18,311 nucleotides of DNA from Faecalitalea sp. UBA4312 (GTDB lineage: Bacteria > Bacillota_I > Bacilli_A > Erysipelotrichales > Erysipelotrichaceae): contig DGUK01000098.1 of the NCBI GenBank assembly GCA_002394635.1, positions 1 through 18,311 on the forward strand, given 5' to 3'. This document shows, in pieces, positions 1 through 8,029 of this stretch. A model generated the notes under the pieces. It saw only the letters and a program-made list of their open reading frames with translations. It was not told the origin of the DNA and ran no database searches. The translations under genes and the position numbers were made by a program. The first letter of the stretch is position 1. Each line of letters opens with the position of its first letter.

Positions 1-654
1 CATGGTCGGTCCATAGACCCTCGATAAACGTGGAATGACGATATCCATGCCTTTCTGCGAAATATAGGCCTGGCATAAAGCTTCTCCGACTCGTTTACTT
101 TCCGGGTAGCCGGCTCGCAACGTATTACAATTGATATAACCAAGATAGTTCTCATCAAAGGCATCCACATCGCCACGGTTTTCACCGTATATTTCCACGG
201 AAGATAAGAACACAAAACGTTTACATTGTTTCTGGCTGGCTTGTTCAAGCAGCTGATGAGTTGCGATCACATTGGCTGTGATCGTACCGATTGGATCGGT
301 CGCATACGCTTTAGGATGCGTATTGGATGCGGCATGCAGCACATAATCCATAGACTCCACATCAAGTGTAAACGGTTTGTTGATATCCAGCTGAAGAAAA
401 CGAAATTGGTCGGAATCAAAGATATCGCCAAACCGTTTTCTGGCTTTTTCTTCGCTTCGTCCCACCGCAAAGATCGTACAATTCAACTGCTGCTCCTGAT
501 TCTTTTTCATCAGGACATCAATCAGGAAGCTGCCGATCATGCCGGTCGCTCCGGTGATCAAAAAAGAAGCATCCTTTAATCGATTCCAGTCATAATGCAG
601 CCCGGCTACAGCCGCCAGGTCCTGCTGATACAATGTATGTTCATAAATACTCAT
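1..654 (-). CDS. NAD-dependent sugar-nucleotide epimerase/dehydratase, C-terminus cut by the window edge
   Basis: The frame is open from the ATG at 654 to base 1, giving 218 residues of an extended short-chain dehydrogenase/reductase; the rest lies outside the window. The Rossmann glycine motif GATGMIG is at residues 35-41, preceded by about 30 extra N-terminal residues (start MSIYEHTLYQQDL). The catalytic pair is seen as YPESK, after an SSVEIYG segment. Such enzymes epimerise or dehydrate nucleotide sugars in the cytoplasm. The substrate (UDP-glucose/galactose/glucuronate or other) cannot be read from this fragment. An AGGAGG Shine-Dalgarno just upstream supports the start. The ATG overlaps the end of the polymerase gene by 14 nt, so translation is probably coupled. 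The family is certain; the sugar is not. Confidence 0.88.
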   Translation of the reverse strand, partial: MSIYEHTLYQQDLAAVAGLHYDWNRLKDASFLITGATGMIGSFLIDVLMKKNQEQQLNCTIFAVGRSEEKARKRFGDIFDSDQFRFLQLDINKPFTLDVESMDYVLHAASNTHPKAYATDPIGTITANVIATHQLLEQASQKQCKRFVFLSSVEIYGENRGDVDAFDENYLGYINCNTLRAGYPESKRVGEALCQAYISQKGMDIVIPRLSRVYGPTM

Positions 655-1807
655 CGTCTGTCCTCCTGTTGTGACGGATCAACACAAAGCTTCCTACCAT
701 CCAGAACGAATGATAGAACAATTTGAAGATCAGGTCATCCAAAATGCCATGCAAGGCTATCAAGCTGAATATAGCCAGTATATATAATTCATTTTTCTTC
801 TGCAGATGCCATAATACCTTGGTATACAAGATCAAAACCAGGGAAAAAAACACAATACCATATTCCTGCAGCATCTTTACATAGAAACAATCTACATAGT
901 TGTCTTTTGTTTCGGATTCATCTTTTCCGGACTGTCCATCCATATTCAAACCATTGCCATTGAACTCGATGTTATGATCCAGTAATGATAAACCATTTTC
1001 TTCCAATGATTGCGACGCTTTGCCTAAACGATTGCTCAGCTTGTCATTTAACGTCAGGATAACTGGAACCTTCTGCTGATATGCATAGACCAGACCATAA
1101 CTGACCAATGCTGATAAAAGAAGCGAGAAGGTCATTAAAAGCTTTAAAAGCGTCCGACGGCTGAAGAAATCAAAACCGTATTTCAACAAAAGACCGATGA
1201 CAATCAATAACAAGGTCCAAACAAAACATAACCGGGAATCCGTCATCTTGTATAAATAGAGCGCAATGGCCGCCATAGCTGCAGATTCGATCCATGTTAT
1301 CTTCTGTTTTCGCAGATACAGCAGCACAGCACATAGATTAAAATAAATGCTCGGTGCATACAAGGCATACCGGAAACCTAGAAAGTGACGTGGCCGAACA
1401 CCGCCGGCATCTAGGATATAATCCGGGATCATACCAATCTGTGAACAAAGAACGATCGTCAGCAAGCTCAGGCTAAAGCTGATCAGACACGTTTTCATTA
1501 AGTTCCTGAAATCAGTATGCCGGCCACAGAAGATCAAAAAGCACGAATACATGACGGTACCCTCATGAAGCCGGATTGCTATAATCATGCCGAATATGGC
1601 AAAAGCGGCTCCCAGAATATCTTTCCATGTATAGGTCTTTAAAAAAAGGCATTCCCGCAGACCGATCACCAGCATGCATACTATCGATAAAGGAAGGTAA
1701 AAAATAGCGATATACGGATACAAAAAGGTATGCCAGAATACAGAGAAGTAAGCCCAGATTCCAAAAGGCACATAGAAACAGATATCTTTTTTTATTGTCT
1801 GAGCCAT
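641..1807 (-). CDS. Wzy-like O-antigen/capsule polymerase, multipass membrane protein
   Basis: This 388-residue protein is almost entirely hydrophobic, with about ten predicted membrane segments. One larger polar stretch (roughly residues 250-310, with NGNGLNMDGQSGKDESETK) lies before the last segments, as in Wzy-type polymerases. The RHFLGFRYALYAP segment at residues 140-152 sits where many Firmicutes polymerases carry an LGF-x-x-PN motif. TDSRLCF follows about 50 residues later. Wzy proteins link lipid-bound repeat units into chains on the outer face of the membrane. The gene starts 8 bases after rfbD and overlaps the following epimerase by 14 nt. Sequence conservation in this family is poor, so the call rests on topology, length and context; an O-antigen ligase would look similar. 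Confidence 0.75.
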   Translation of the reverse strand: MAQTIKKDICFYVPFGIWAYFSVFWHTFLYPYIAIFYLPLSIVCMLVIGLRECLFLKTYTWKDILGAAFAIFGMIIAIRLHEGTVMYSCFLIFCGRHTDFRNLMKTCLISFSLSLLTIVLCSQIGMIPDYILDAGGVRPRHFLGFRYALYAPSIYFNLCAVLLYLRKQKITWIESAAMAAIALYLYKMTDSRLCFVWTLLLIVIGLLLKYGFDFFSRRTLLKLLMTFSLLLSALVSYGLVYAYQQKVPVILTLNDKLSNRLGKASQSLEENGLSLLDHNIEFNGNGLNMDGQSGKDESETKDNYVDCFYVKMLQEYGIVFFSLVLILYTKVLWHLQKKNELYILAIFSLIALHGILDDLIFKLFYHSFWMVGSFVLIRHNRRTDDEYL

Positions 1808-1815
1808 GAAATCAC

Positions 1816-2661
1816 CTATCCTTTTAATTCATCTAAATATCTAGCTAACGCATCTTTCCAATGTGGTAGTCTTTCAAAGCCATGGTCATCCAGTTCGCTC
1901 TGGTTCATCCGGCTGTTTTTCGGACGGACCGCCTTAACTGGAAAGGCGCTGCTGTCAACCGGTGTAACCTTCACATCCATGCCCGCCTGTTTAAAAATCT
2001 CACACGCAAAATCATACCAGCTGATAAAATCACCGGAATTGGTCGCATGATACGTTCCATAAGCTTGTGTCTGGATCATATCGACAACCAGCCGGGCCAG
2101 ATCATAGGTATAGGTCACCATACCGATCTGATCATTGACCACGGATACAGCACCTCTTTCTTTTCCTAAGCGAAGCATCGTTTTGATAAAATTGTTGCCA
2201 TTCTTTCCAAATACCCAGGAAATACGGATAATAAAATGCTTCGGATAGCTTTCCACAGCCAGTTCCCCTTCGTATTTGGTCTGTCCGTATACATTCAGCG
2301 GCTCTCTGTGATCGTATTCTTTCCATGGTATCGTTCCCTGTCCGTTAAAGACATAATCAGTGGAAAAGTACATGACCGGTATATCCAGCTGGCGGCATAC
2401 CTCCACGATATTTTTCGTTCCTTCGGCATTGACCTTGCGGACCACATCCACCATGTCTTCCGCTTTATCGACAGCGGTCCAGGCGGCACAATGAACTACC
2501 GCATCATATGCTCCGGCAGTAATGACATCATGTACCTGCTGCGCATTGGTAATATCCATTTCATCGATATCGACACCCACAGCTTCGATTTGTCGTGCGT
2601 GGGCTTCGTTGACAACATCATAACCTAGTTGTCCCTTATATCCTGTTACTAAAATTTTCAT
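1816..2661 (-). CDS. rfbD: dTDP-4-dehydrorhamnose reductase
   Basis: RmlD/RfbD performs the last step of dTDP-L-rhamnose synthesis, the NAD(P)H-dependent reduction of dTDP-4-keto-L-rhamnose. The protein has 281 residues, normal for the family. It shows the nucleotide-binding motif GYKGQLG (residues 7-13), the STDYVF segment (100-105) and the catalytic YGQTK (Tyr125, Lys129). A GAGGA Shine-Dalgarno stands 7 bases before the ATG. The gene is separated from rfbA, rfbC and rfbB by one inserted gene, the TagB-like transferase, but the short gaps suggest the same transcript. Confidence 0.96.
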   Translation of the reverse strand: MKILVTGYKGQLGYDVVNEAHARQIEAVGVDIDEMDITNAQQVHDVITAGAYDAVVHCAAWTAVDKAEDMVDVVRKVNAEGTKNIVEVCRQLDIPVMYFSTDYVFNGQGTIPWKEYDHREPLNVYGQTKYEGELAVESYPKHFIIRISWVFGKNGNNFIKTMLRLGKERGAVSVVNDQIGMVTYTYDLARLVVDMIQTQAYGTYHATNSGDFISWYDFACEIFKQAGMDVKVTPVDSSAFPVKAVRPKNSRMNQSELDDHGFERLPHWKDALARYLDELKG

Positions 2662-2670
2662 ATTTTTCCT

Positions 2671-3819
2671 CTATTTCGTCCATTGCCGTATCCGATCGCA
2701 TACGATCTTCGTGGCATTTTCATTCTCATATGAACCCATCTGCCGAATATGGCGACGGGCAATTTGGGCACAATGTTCTGGTTCCAGATTTTCAATTGCC
2801 TGTTTCAGCTCATCCTGATCATGGCAAAGAATACCCGGCCATTCCTGGATTGGTGTAAAGAAACCACGATCCTGCTTTTCATAGAACGCCAGATCGGGTA
2901 CATACAAAAGACACGGCTTTTCCATTAACGCAAAATCCCACATACTGCTGGAATAATCATTGATCATCACATCGGCAGCACAAAGCAGTTCCTGCATATC
3001 CGGATACTCGGAAACATCCACGATATCGGCATCATAATCGTATGTATTCTGATCTAGATAATGATTTCGTACCAACAGCGTGATATGTTTTTCATATCTT
3101 TCCTTAAACCATTCGATGACCTGCGCATAGGGAAATGCGTTTTCTCTTTTCTTAGCTTGATTGGTGTGTCCTCGGAATGTCGGTGCATACAAAATGACAA
3201 TGCCATGAATATCGAGCTTTCTCCGAACTATCTGCCGGATCATATCCCGCTTTTCCGCATCCAGTAAGATGCTGTTACGTGGCATTCCACATTTCATGAT
3301 TTCACCTTTGTAACGGAAGCCTTCAATGATATTGGATTGAGTAAACGCCCGTGAACTGCTCAAAAACACATCGATATATTTGCGAATATGGTTATATCGC
3401 CATGTTTCGAACGCATCATCATTATCGGACAGACCGATCCGTTTATACGCTCCACCGGCATGCCATGTCTCAATGACCTTCTGCCCTTTTCGTTTCGGCA
3501 TATAAGCTGCCGGTGTTGAATTCAATACGATGACTTTGGAAGTAGCACAAGCTTTAAACCAGGCCGGCGAATAGTATTTCACTTTCTTCATGCCCGGCAC
3601 ATCGTGAGCCTGTGGATCTTGAAACACCCAAACCATTTCATATTCCCCAGGGTATGTCTTCTTCAAATATTCACAAATGTATTTTGGATTGCATGTATAA
3701 TCTTTTCCAAAATCAAAGCTTTGAAACAGAATCTGATTTTTTTTGATTGGAAAAATGAAAAACACCTTCGCCAGTGTATAGACAATGGAACTGATCAGTA
3801 TATTCATTCTCTGCTTCAT
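2671..3819 (-). CDS. CDP-glycerol glycerophosphotransferase-family protein (TagB/TagF-like)
   Basis: The 382-residue protein matches the teichoic-acid glycerophosphate/ribitolphosphate transferase family. The motifs run in the usual order: ETWHAGGAYKRIG around the catalytic-type histidine (His120), GMPRN (178-182), YAPTFRG (211-217) and NDYSS (287-291). The N-terminus has a hydrophobic stretch (residues 7-24) that may anchor it at the inner membrane face. Members transfer glycerol-phosphate, ribitol-phosphate or similar units from CDP-activated donors to a lipid-linked acceptor. Here it lies between rfbB and rfbD, with a GAAGGTGG Shine-Dalgarno. This suggests that the rhamnose-containing polymer also carries phosphodiester-linked polyol or sugar units. 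No CDP-glycerol or CDP-ribitol synthase is visible in the window, so the donor is unknown. Confidence 0.88.
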   Translation of the reverse strand: MKQRMNILISSIVYTLAKVFFIFPIKKNQILFQSFDFGKDYTCNPKYICEYLKKTYPGEYEMVWVFQDPQAHDVPGMKKVKYYSPAWFKACATSKVIVLNSTPAAYMPKRKGQKVIETWHAGGAYKRIGLSDNDDAFETWRYNHIRKYIDVFLSSSRAFTQSNIIEGFRYKGEIMKCGMPRNSILLDAEKRDMIRQIVRRKLDIHGIVILYAPTFRGHTNQAKKRENAFPYAQVIEWFKERYEKHITLLVRNHYLDQNTYDYDADIVDVSEYPDMQELLCAADVMINDYSSSMWDFALMEKPCLLYVPDLAFYEKQDRGFFTPIQEWPGILCHDQDELKQAIENLEPEHCAQIARRHIRQMGSYENENATKIVCDRIRQWTK

Positions 3820-3834
3820 TTTTCCACCTTCTTT

Positions 3835-4863
3835 CTATGCCCTTCCTTTTTCTACATACATCTTATCAAAATAATTCCGGTATTCTCCATTGATGATGTT
3901 TTCCCACCATTCCTTATTATCAAGATACCACTGGATCGTCTGAGGAATTCCGGTATCAAATGTATATTTCGGTTTCCATCCCAGTTCTGTTTCCAGCTTT
4001 GTCGGATCAATGGCATACCGACGGTCATGCCCCTTCCGGTCTGCTACAAAAGTAATCAGGTCTTCCGATTTTCCCAAAGCATGCAGAACCGTTTTGACAA
4101 CTTCCAAATTGGTCCTTTCATTGTGTCCGCCCACATTGTATACCTCACCGACTGTTCCTTTACGAACGATCAGGTCAATGGCAACACAGTGATCATACAC
4201 ATGCAGCCAGTCACGTACGTTTTCTCCGGTACCGTATACCGGAATGGTTTCATCATTCAACGCTCTGGAAATGATCAGCGGAATAAGTTTTTCCGGGAAA
4301 TGATACGGTCCATAGTTGTTTGAACAACGGCTGATGGTTACCGGCAGTCCGTAAGTTCGATGATAAGCCAGCACAAACAAATCAGCACTGGCTTTAGCCG
4401 ATGAGTATGGCGAGCTTGTATGCAGTGGTGTTTCTTCAGTAAAGAACAGATCCGGACGATCTAATGGCAGATCTCCATAGACTTCATCGGTCGATACCTG
4501 ATGGTATCTCTGAATACCGTATTTCACACAAGCATCCAGCAAAGTGGTCGTCCCCATCACATTGGTCTTTACAAAGATTTCCGGATCCTCGATACTGCGG
4601 TCCACATGACTTTCAGCCGCAAAGTTCACAACGACATCAAAGTGTTCCTTTTCAAATAAATCAAAGATAAATTCCCGGTCAGCAATATCTCCCTTGATAA
4701 ATTTATAATTTGGTTTGTCTTCCACCGGCTTACATGTTTCCAGATTTCCGGCATAGGTCAGCTTGTCCAAATTCACAATCATATCTTCGGGATACGTATT
4801 GACCATATAATGCACAAAGTTTCCGCCGATAAAACCGGCACCTCCTGTAACTAGTATTTTCAT
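3835..4863 (-). CDS. rfbB: dTDP-glucose 4,6-dehydratase
   Basis: RmlB/RfbB converts dTDP-glucose into dTDP-4-keto-6-deoxyglucose, the second step towards dTDP-L-rhamnose. From the ATG at 4863 the protein has 342 residues. It shows GGAGFIG (7-13, NAD binding), FAAESHVDRS (81-90), the catalytic TDE triad at 125-127, and the Tyr153/Lys157 pair in YSSAK. The frame stays open to 4920, but the added residues have no family resemblance. The AAGGAG site 10 bases before 4863 and the family's usual MKILVTGGAG start decide for 4863. The rfbC stop and this start form TGATATG, with one base between the stop and start codons, so translation is probably coupled. Confidence 0.97.
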   Translation of the reverse strand: MKILVTGGAGFIGGNFVHYMVNTYPEDMIVNLDKLTYAGNLETCKPVEDKPNYKFIKGDIADREFIFDLFEKEHFDVVVNFAAESHVDRSIEDPEIFVKTNVMGTTTLLDACVKYGIQRYHQVSTDEVYGDLPLDRPDLFFTEETPLHTSSPYSSAKASADLFVLAYHRTYGLPVTISRCSNNYGPYHFPEKLIPLIISRALNDETIPVYGTGENVRDWLHVYDHCVAIDLIVRKGTVGEVYNVGGHNERTNLEVVKTVLHALGKSEDLITFVADRKGHDRRYAIDPTKLETELGWKPKYTFDTGIPQTIQWYLDNKEWWENIINGEYRNYFDKMYVEKGRA

Positions 4864-4864
4864 A

Positions 4865-5440
4865 TCAACAATTCTCCTTATATACAAACTGATTGTTCGA
4901 ATCCTGAAGTTTCGGTCCAATCTGGTCTTTTTCGCTCAAGACCGGTTCAATACCCTGCAGCAAGGTTCCCCAGTCTACATTAACAGTCGGGTCATCGTAA
5001 CGCATACCGCCTTCCGATTCCTTATTGTAGACATTGTCCACCTTATAACGGAATTCCACATCATCAGTCAATGTCAAAAAGCCATGCGCAAATCCCTGCG
5101 GAATAAAGAACTGCCGATGATTGTCCGCACTCAGTTCCACAGATACCCACTGTCCGAAGGTCGGGGAACCTTTCCGAATATCCACAGCTACGTCGATGAC
5201 GGTTCCTTTGGTACAGGATACAAGCTTGGACTGAGCATATGGCGGGTTCTGCCAATGCAGACCACGAAGCGTTCCTTTCTGTGCCGAAAAAGACATATTG
5301 TCCTGTACAAAGTCTACGGTAATCCCCAGTTTTTCATATTTTGGTTTTGAATACGTTTCCGTAAAATATCCTCTGTGATCGCCAAATACATCCGTATCTA
5401 CGATCAATACGCCTGGTATTTTTGTTTCTGTTACTTTCAT
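4865..5440 (-). CDS. rfbC: dTDP-4-dehydrorhamnose 3,5-epimerase
   Basis: RmlC/RfbC inverts C3 and C5 of dTDP-4-keto-6-deoxyglucose. The 191-residue cupin has the family hallmarks: HRGYFTE near residue 22, RGLHWQ with the catalytic base His62, FIPQGFAHGF (112-121), and the RYKVDNVYN segment containing the conserved tyrosines (132 and 138). It starts 4 bases after rfbA stops. Its Shine-Dalgarno is weak (GGGGT overlapping the rfbA stop codon), which fits translational coupling to rfbA. Its last codons carry the ribosome-binding site of rfbB. Confidence 0.97.
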   Translation of the reverse strand: MKVTETKIPGVLIVDTDVFGDHRGYFTETYSKPKYEKLGITVDFVQDNMSFSAQKGTLRGLHWQNPPYAQSKLVSCTKGTVIDVAVDIRKGSPTFGQWVSVELSADNHRQFFIPQGFAHGFLTLTDDVEFRYKVDNVYNKESEGGMRYDDPTVNVDWGTLLQGIEPVLSEKDQIGPKLQDSNNQFVYKENC

Positions 5441-5444
5441 TGTT

Positions 5445-6323
5445 TTACCCCAAATACTTTCTATCCATGATCTTCTTTAAATAGTCCCCATACTGATTCT
5501 TCTTGTAGATCTCATAGGCTTCTGCCAACTGCGCACGGCTGATCCAGCCGTTGTTAAAAGCAATTTCCTCTAAGCAGGCTACCTTACGGTGCTGATGATC
5601 TTCAATTGTCTTCACAAAGTTGGTCGCATCCACCAAAGATTCATGCGTTCCTGTATCCAGCCATGTAAAACCGTCCCCCAGCAAGGTTACAGACAATTCA
5701 TTGTTTTCCAGATAGATCCGGTTCAGATCGGTAATTTCCAATTCCCCGCGAGCACTTGGTTTCAGGTTCTTGGCATAGTTGACAACTTTATTGTCGTAGA
5801 AATATAACCCTGTCACCGCATAGTTGGATTTCGGTTGTTTTGGTTTTTCTTCCAATGAAACAGCCTTCCCCTGTTCATCGAATTCCACAACCCCAAATCG
5901 CTCCGGATCTTCTACATAATAACCGAATACGGTTGCTCCTTCCTGCTTGCTGCTGGCGGCCCGTAAACGTTTGGTCAGACCATGTCCATGGAAAATATTG
6001 TCGCCCAATATCATGGCCACACTATCATCCCCGATGAAATCTTCTCCCAGAATGAAAGCCTGGGCCAGGCCATCCGGACTAGGCTGTACTTTATATGATA
6101 ATTCCAGACCGAATTCATGACCATCTCCCAACAGCTCCTGAAAACGCGGTGTATCATCCGGTGTCGAAATAATCAAAATTTCCCGGATCCCCGCCAGCAT
6201 CAATATGCTCATCGGATAGTAGATCATCGGTTTGTCATAAATAGGTAATAATTGTTTACTTGTCACTTTTGTCAATGGATATAAACGGGTTCCACTGCCC
6301 CCAGCCAGAATAATTCCTTTCAT
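5445..6323 (-). CDS. rfbA: Glucose-1-phosphate thymidylyltransferase
   Basis: RmlA/RfbA makes dTDP-glucose from dTTP and glucose-1-phosphate, the entry step of dTDP-L-rhamnose synthesis. It has 292 residues, the normal length. The N-terminal nucleotidyltransferase signature is intact: [11 protein letters not shown] (residues 8-18) followed by [10 protein letters not shown]. Further conserved parts are [23 protein letters not shown] and the sugar-binding region with TWLDTGTH. A strong AGGAGGG Shine-Dalgarno lies 10 bases before the ATG. It is the first gene after the hairpin/promoter element at 6346-6376 and so probably opens a separately controlled unit with rfbC, rfbB, the TagB-like gene, rfbD, the polymerase and the epimerase. 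Confidence 0.97.
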   Translation of the reverse strand: MKGIILAGGSGTRLYPLTKVTSKQLLPIYDKPMIYYPMSILMLAGIREILIISTPDDTPRFQELLGDGHEFGLELSYKVQPSPDGLAQAFILGEDFIGDDSVAMILGDNIFHGHGLTKRLRAASSKQEGATVFGYYVEDPERFGVVEFDEQGKAVSLEEKPKQPKSNYAVTGLYFYDNKVVNYAKNLKPSARGELEITDLNRIYLENNELSVTLLGDGFTWLDTGTHESLVDATNFVKTIEDHQHRKVACLEEIAFNNGWISRAQLAEAYEIYKKNQYGDYLKKIMDRKYLG

Positions 6324-6343
6324 ACAAAAAAGCCCTCCTGTAC

Positions 6344-6373
6344 ATATAATAAACCCTTACGTAACGTAAGGGT
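6344..6373 (-). terminator. Palindrome that could end transcription after the ChW-transglutaminase gene
   Basis: Seven bases after the TAA of the preceding gene, the minus strand folds into a nine-pair stem (left arm ACCCTTACG) with a TTA loop, followed by the U-rich stretch TTTATTATAT. This is the form of a modest intrinsic terminator: the stem has five G-C pairs and the U-run is interrupted. It occupies the same bases as the candidate MerR-type operator, and sequence alone cannot separate the two roles. Both could hold, insulating rfbA from upstream transcription while giving it its own control. Confidence 0.4.
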
Positions 6374-6376
6374 CAA
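6346..6376 (-). promoter_or_regulatory. Candidate MerR-type promoter of the rfbA unit (dyad inside a 19-bp spacer)
   Basis: Read on the minus strand, TTGACC (6376-6371, 5/6 match to the -35 consensus) and TATTAT (6351-6346, 5/6 match to the -10 consensus) are 19 bases apart. The long spacer is occupied by a perfect 21-bp palindrome centred on 6363. An over-long 19-20 bp spacer containing a dyad is the established architecture of promoters activated by MerR-family proteins. The Shine-Dalgarno of rfbA lies at 6339-6333, so a start about 6-8 bases after the -10 box would give a very short leader, which is a weakness. The same palindrome could instead be a terminator, entered separately. Confidence 0.5.
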
Positions 6377-6379
6377 GTA

Positions 6380-8014
6380 TTAATTCATCCGCTTATAGTT
6401 TTGATACTTTAAAGTATTGGGCTGTCCATATTGGATATACCATCCATTGTGATGCAGCTCCTTTTCAAAATCCGGATCGATCAAATAGATTGTTTTATCC
6501 TTGACAACCTCACACCATGAATGCGGGTTAACTTTTTTCGTTGTCTTATGATAGCCGGTCATCTGATGAATATCATATCCCAGTGCTTTTCCGGCTTTGT
6601 AGACAACCGCTGTAAATCCGTAACAATTTCCTTTGGCGTTACTTAAAGTATAGTATGCATACCAATCTGAGCTTAATGCTCCGGACGCAATCATCCCCTG
6701 ATAGTGCAAGGTAATGACCCAGTCATAGATTTCTTTCAGGTTATTGTTGAAACGCTTTAGAAGATCTTTGGTCAGCGCATCCGCAACCTTCTTGTATTCC
6801 TTTTCCTTCTTGGGATCATAGGAATTCAGACGACCTATTTTCCAGATCTTTCCTTTATAGTTAAAATAATAGATCTTATTTCCAATCTTCTGTGGTCCTT
6901 GCACGATCTCAGTATCATGATAGCCTGTATCGGATACCAGGCTGGTTACCGTATTCGGAGAGCCTCCTAACATTTTGTTCTTTTCGATCAATTCAATTTC
7001 GATTGCTTCCATTCGCTTGGAGCTGCCGGTCGTTCCGGCAATATTCCCGTTGGTCGTCCAATCAAACCATCCGTAGGCTTCTGTATGCACACGATAGCGA
7101 ACATCGTACATGGCAGCAGCCTCTCCGCTCAATTGAATACGGATTGCCTCGATCCGTTTGGATTGTCCCGTGGTACCGGCCAGCTGCCCATCTTTTTTCC
7201 AGGCCTGCCAGCCTTGGTCCTGTACATGGACCTGATACAATACCGATCCGGAAACCTTCAGATTCTTCAATGTGATGCGAACAGCTTCCAGACGTTTGGA
7301 TTTCCCCAGCGTTCCGCTGGTCTTTCCCCCATCAACAGCAGGCTGCCAGCCATCCTTTTGTACATGGCTTTGAACCGTTATATGATTATCGATAAACGAA
7401 GTGACGGGAGACTGTAAAGGTGGTTGTGTATTCTTTAACAGCCGGATCTGAATTGCTTCGATCCGTTTGGACAGACCTTCGGAACCGGCCATCTGCCCAT
7501 TCTTGGTCCATCCCAGCCAACCATAGAATTCGATATGGACACGGTACCAGATATCATATAGCTCGGCAACTGGCCCGGTCAGCCGGATGCGCACTGCTTC
7601 GATCTGTCTGGCCTGCCCCGTCGTACCTGCTGTTTCTCCATCCTTCTTCCATGCTTGCCAGCCTTCATTCTGTACATGGGCCTGGTATTCCACACTGCCT
7701 TCATGGTCGGAGCCTGCCAGCTCTATACGAACAGCTTCTACCCGTTTGGCCTGGCCGGTGGTCCCGGATACATCACCATCTTCTTTATCGTTCTGCCAGC
7801 CTTCTGATTGGATATGGCTTTGATAGCGGATGGATGGATCGGCTTCCTCTGTTTCCGGTTCCGTTATCTCCGGATCAGTTGGCTGCCCGATCGGTGTTTC
7901 CGCTGATTCGACAACCGTACTTTCCTCTGGATCTGCTTCCTGTGCAAAGACAGGATCATGGATGCCAATGCACAATAACCAGCCAAACAGTATTCCAAGT
8001 AAAATCTTTCTCAT
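6380..8014 (-). CDS. Secreted ChW-repeat protein with C-terminal transglutaminase-like domain
   Basis: A signal peptide covers residues 1-24 (KILLGILFGWLLCIGI core, cleavage after PVFA). An acidic Pro/Thr/Glu linker follows to about 61. Six clostridial hydrophobic (ChW) repeats come next, at roughly 62-101, 107-146, 154-193, 211-250, 256-296 and 304-343, each with a conserved GW, an internal G and an EAVRI/EAIQI strand. A short segment KIGNKIYYFNYKGK (377-390) resembles half of a choline/glucan-binding repeat. The C-terminus has a transglutaminase-like triad: Cys464 in GNCYGF, His498 in PHSWCEV and Asp513 in LIDPDF. ChW repeats are thought to mediate surface or substrate binding. The enzyme may act as a peptidase, amidase or cross-linker. 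The ATG at 8014 is preferred over an in-frame TTG six bases upstream because AAGGA is correctly spaced only from the ATG. Confidence 0.88.
   Translation of the reverse strand: MRKILLGILFGWLLCIGIHDPVFAQEADPEESTVVESAETPIGQPTDPEITEPETEEADPSIRYQSHIQSEGWQNDKEDGDVSGTTGQAKRVEAVRIELAGSDHEGSVEYQAHVQNEGWQAWKKDGETAGTTGQARQIEAVRIRLTGPVAELYDIWYRVHIEFYGWLGWTKNGQMAGSEGLSKRIEAIQIRLLKNTQPPLQSPVTSFIDNHITVQSHVQKDGWQPAVDGGKTSGTLGKSKRLEAVRITLKNLKVSGSVLYQVHVQDQGWQAWKKDGQLAGTTGQSKRIEAIRIQLSGEAAAMYDVRYRVHTEAYGWFDWTTNGNIAGTTGSSKRMEAIEIELIEKNKMLGGSPNTVTSLVSDTGYHDTEIVQGPQKIGNKIYYFNYKGKIWKIGRLNSYDPKKEKEYKKVADALTKDLLKRFNNNLKEIYDWVITLHYQGMIASGALSSDWYAYYTLSNAKGNCYGFTAVVYKAGKALGYDIHQMTGYHKTTKKVNPHSWCEVVKDKTIYLIDPDFEKELHHNGWYIQYGQPNTLKYQNYKRMN
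6986..7831 (-). repeat. Six ChW repeat units arranged as two three-unit blocks
   Basis: The six ChW units of the transglutaminase-like protein fall into an A-B-C, A-B-C order. Units 1 and 4 begin with a YQSH/VQSH type segment, units 2 and 5 share GWQAWKKDG and TTGQ, and units 3 and 6 share YD, YRVH and YGW. The blocks (residues 62-193 and 211-343) are joined by a linker containing NTQPPLQSPVTSF. The pattern shows that a three-unit block was duplicated, not single units. Confidence 0.8.
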
Positions 8015-8029
8015 AGTCAAAGTTCCTTT

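Noticed and set aside
3604..4323. Plus-strand open frame of 239 codons
   Set aside because: It lies opposite rfbB and the TagB-like gene, both of which have full motif support; its product has no recognisable domain.
4864..4920. Upstream extension of rfbB to an ATG at 4920
   Set aside because: The added 19 residues overlap rfbC and show no family resemblance; AAGGAG and the MKILVTGGAG start fix the gene at 4863.
7420..8016. Plus-strand open frame of 198 codons opposite the ChW repeats
   Set aside because: It shadows the repeat-rich gene, and its own repetitiveness mirrors the ChW units.
8015..8020. TTG start two codons upstream for the ChW-transglutaminase
   Set aside because: The Shine-Dalgarno is only about 3 bases from the TTG but well spaced from the ATG at 8014.
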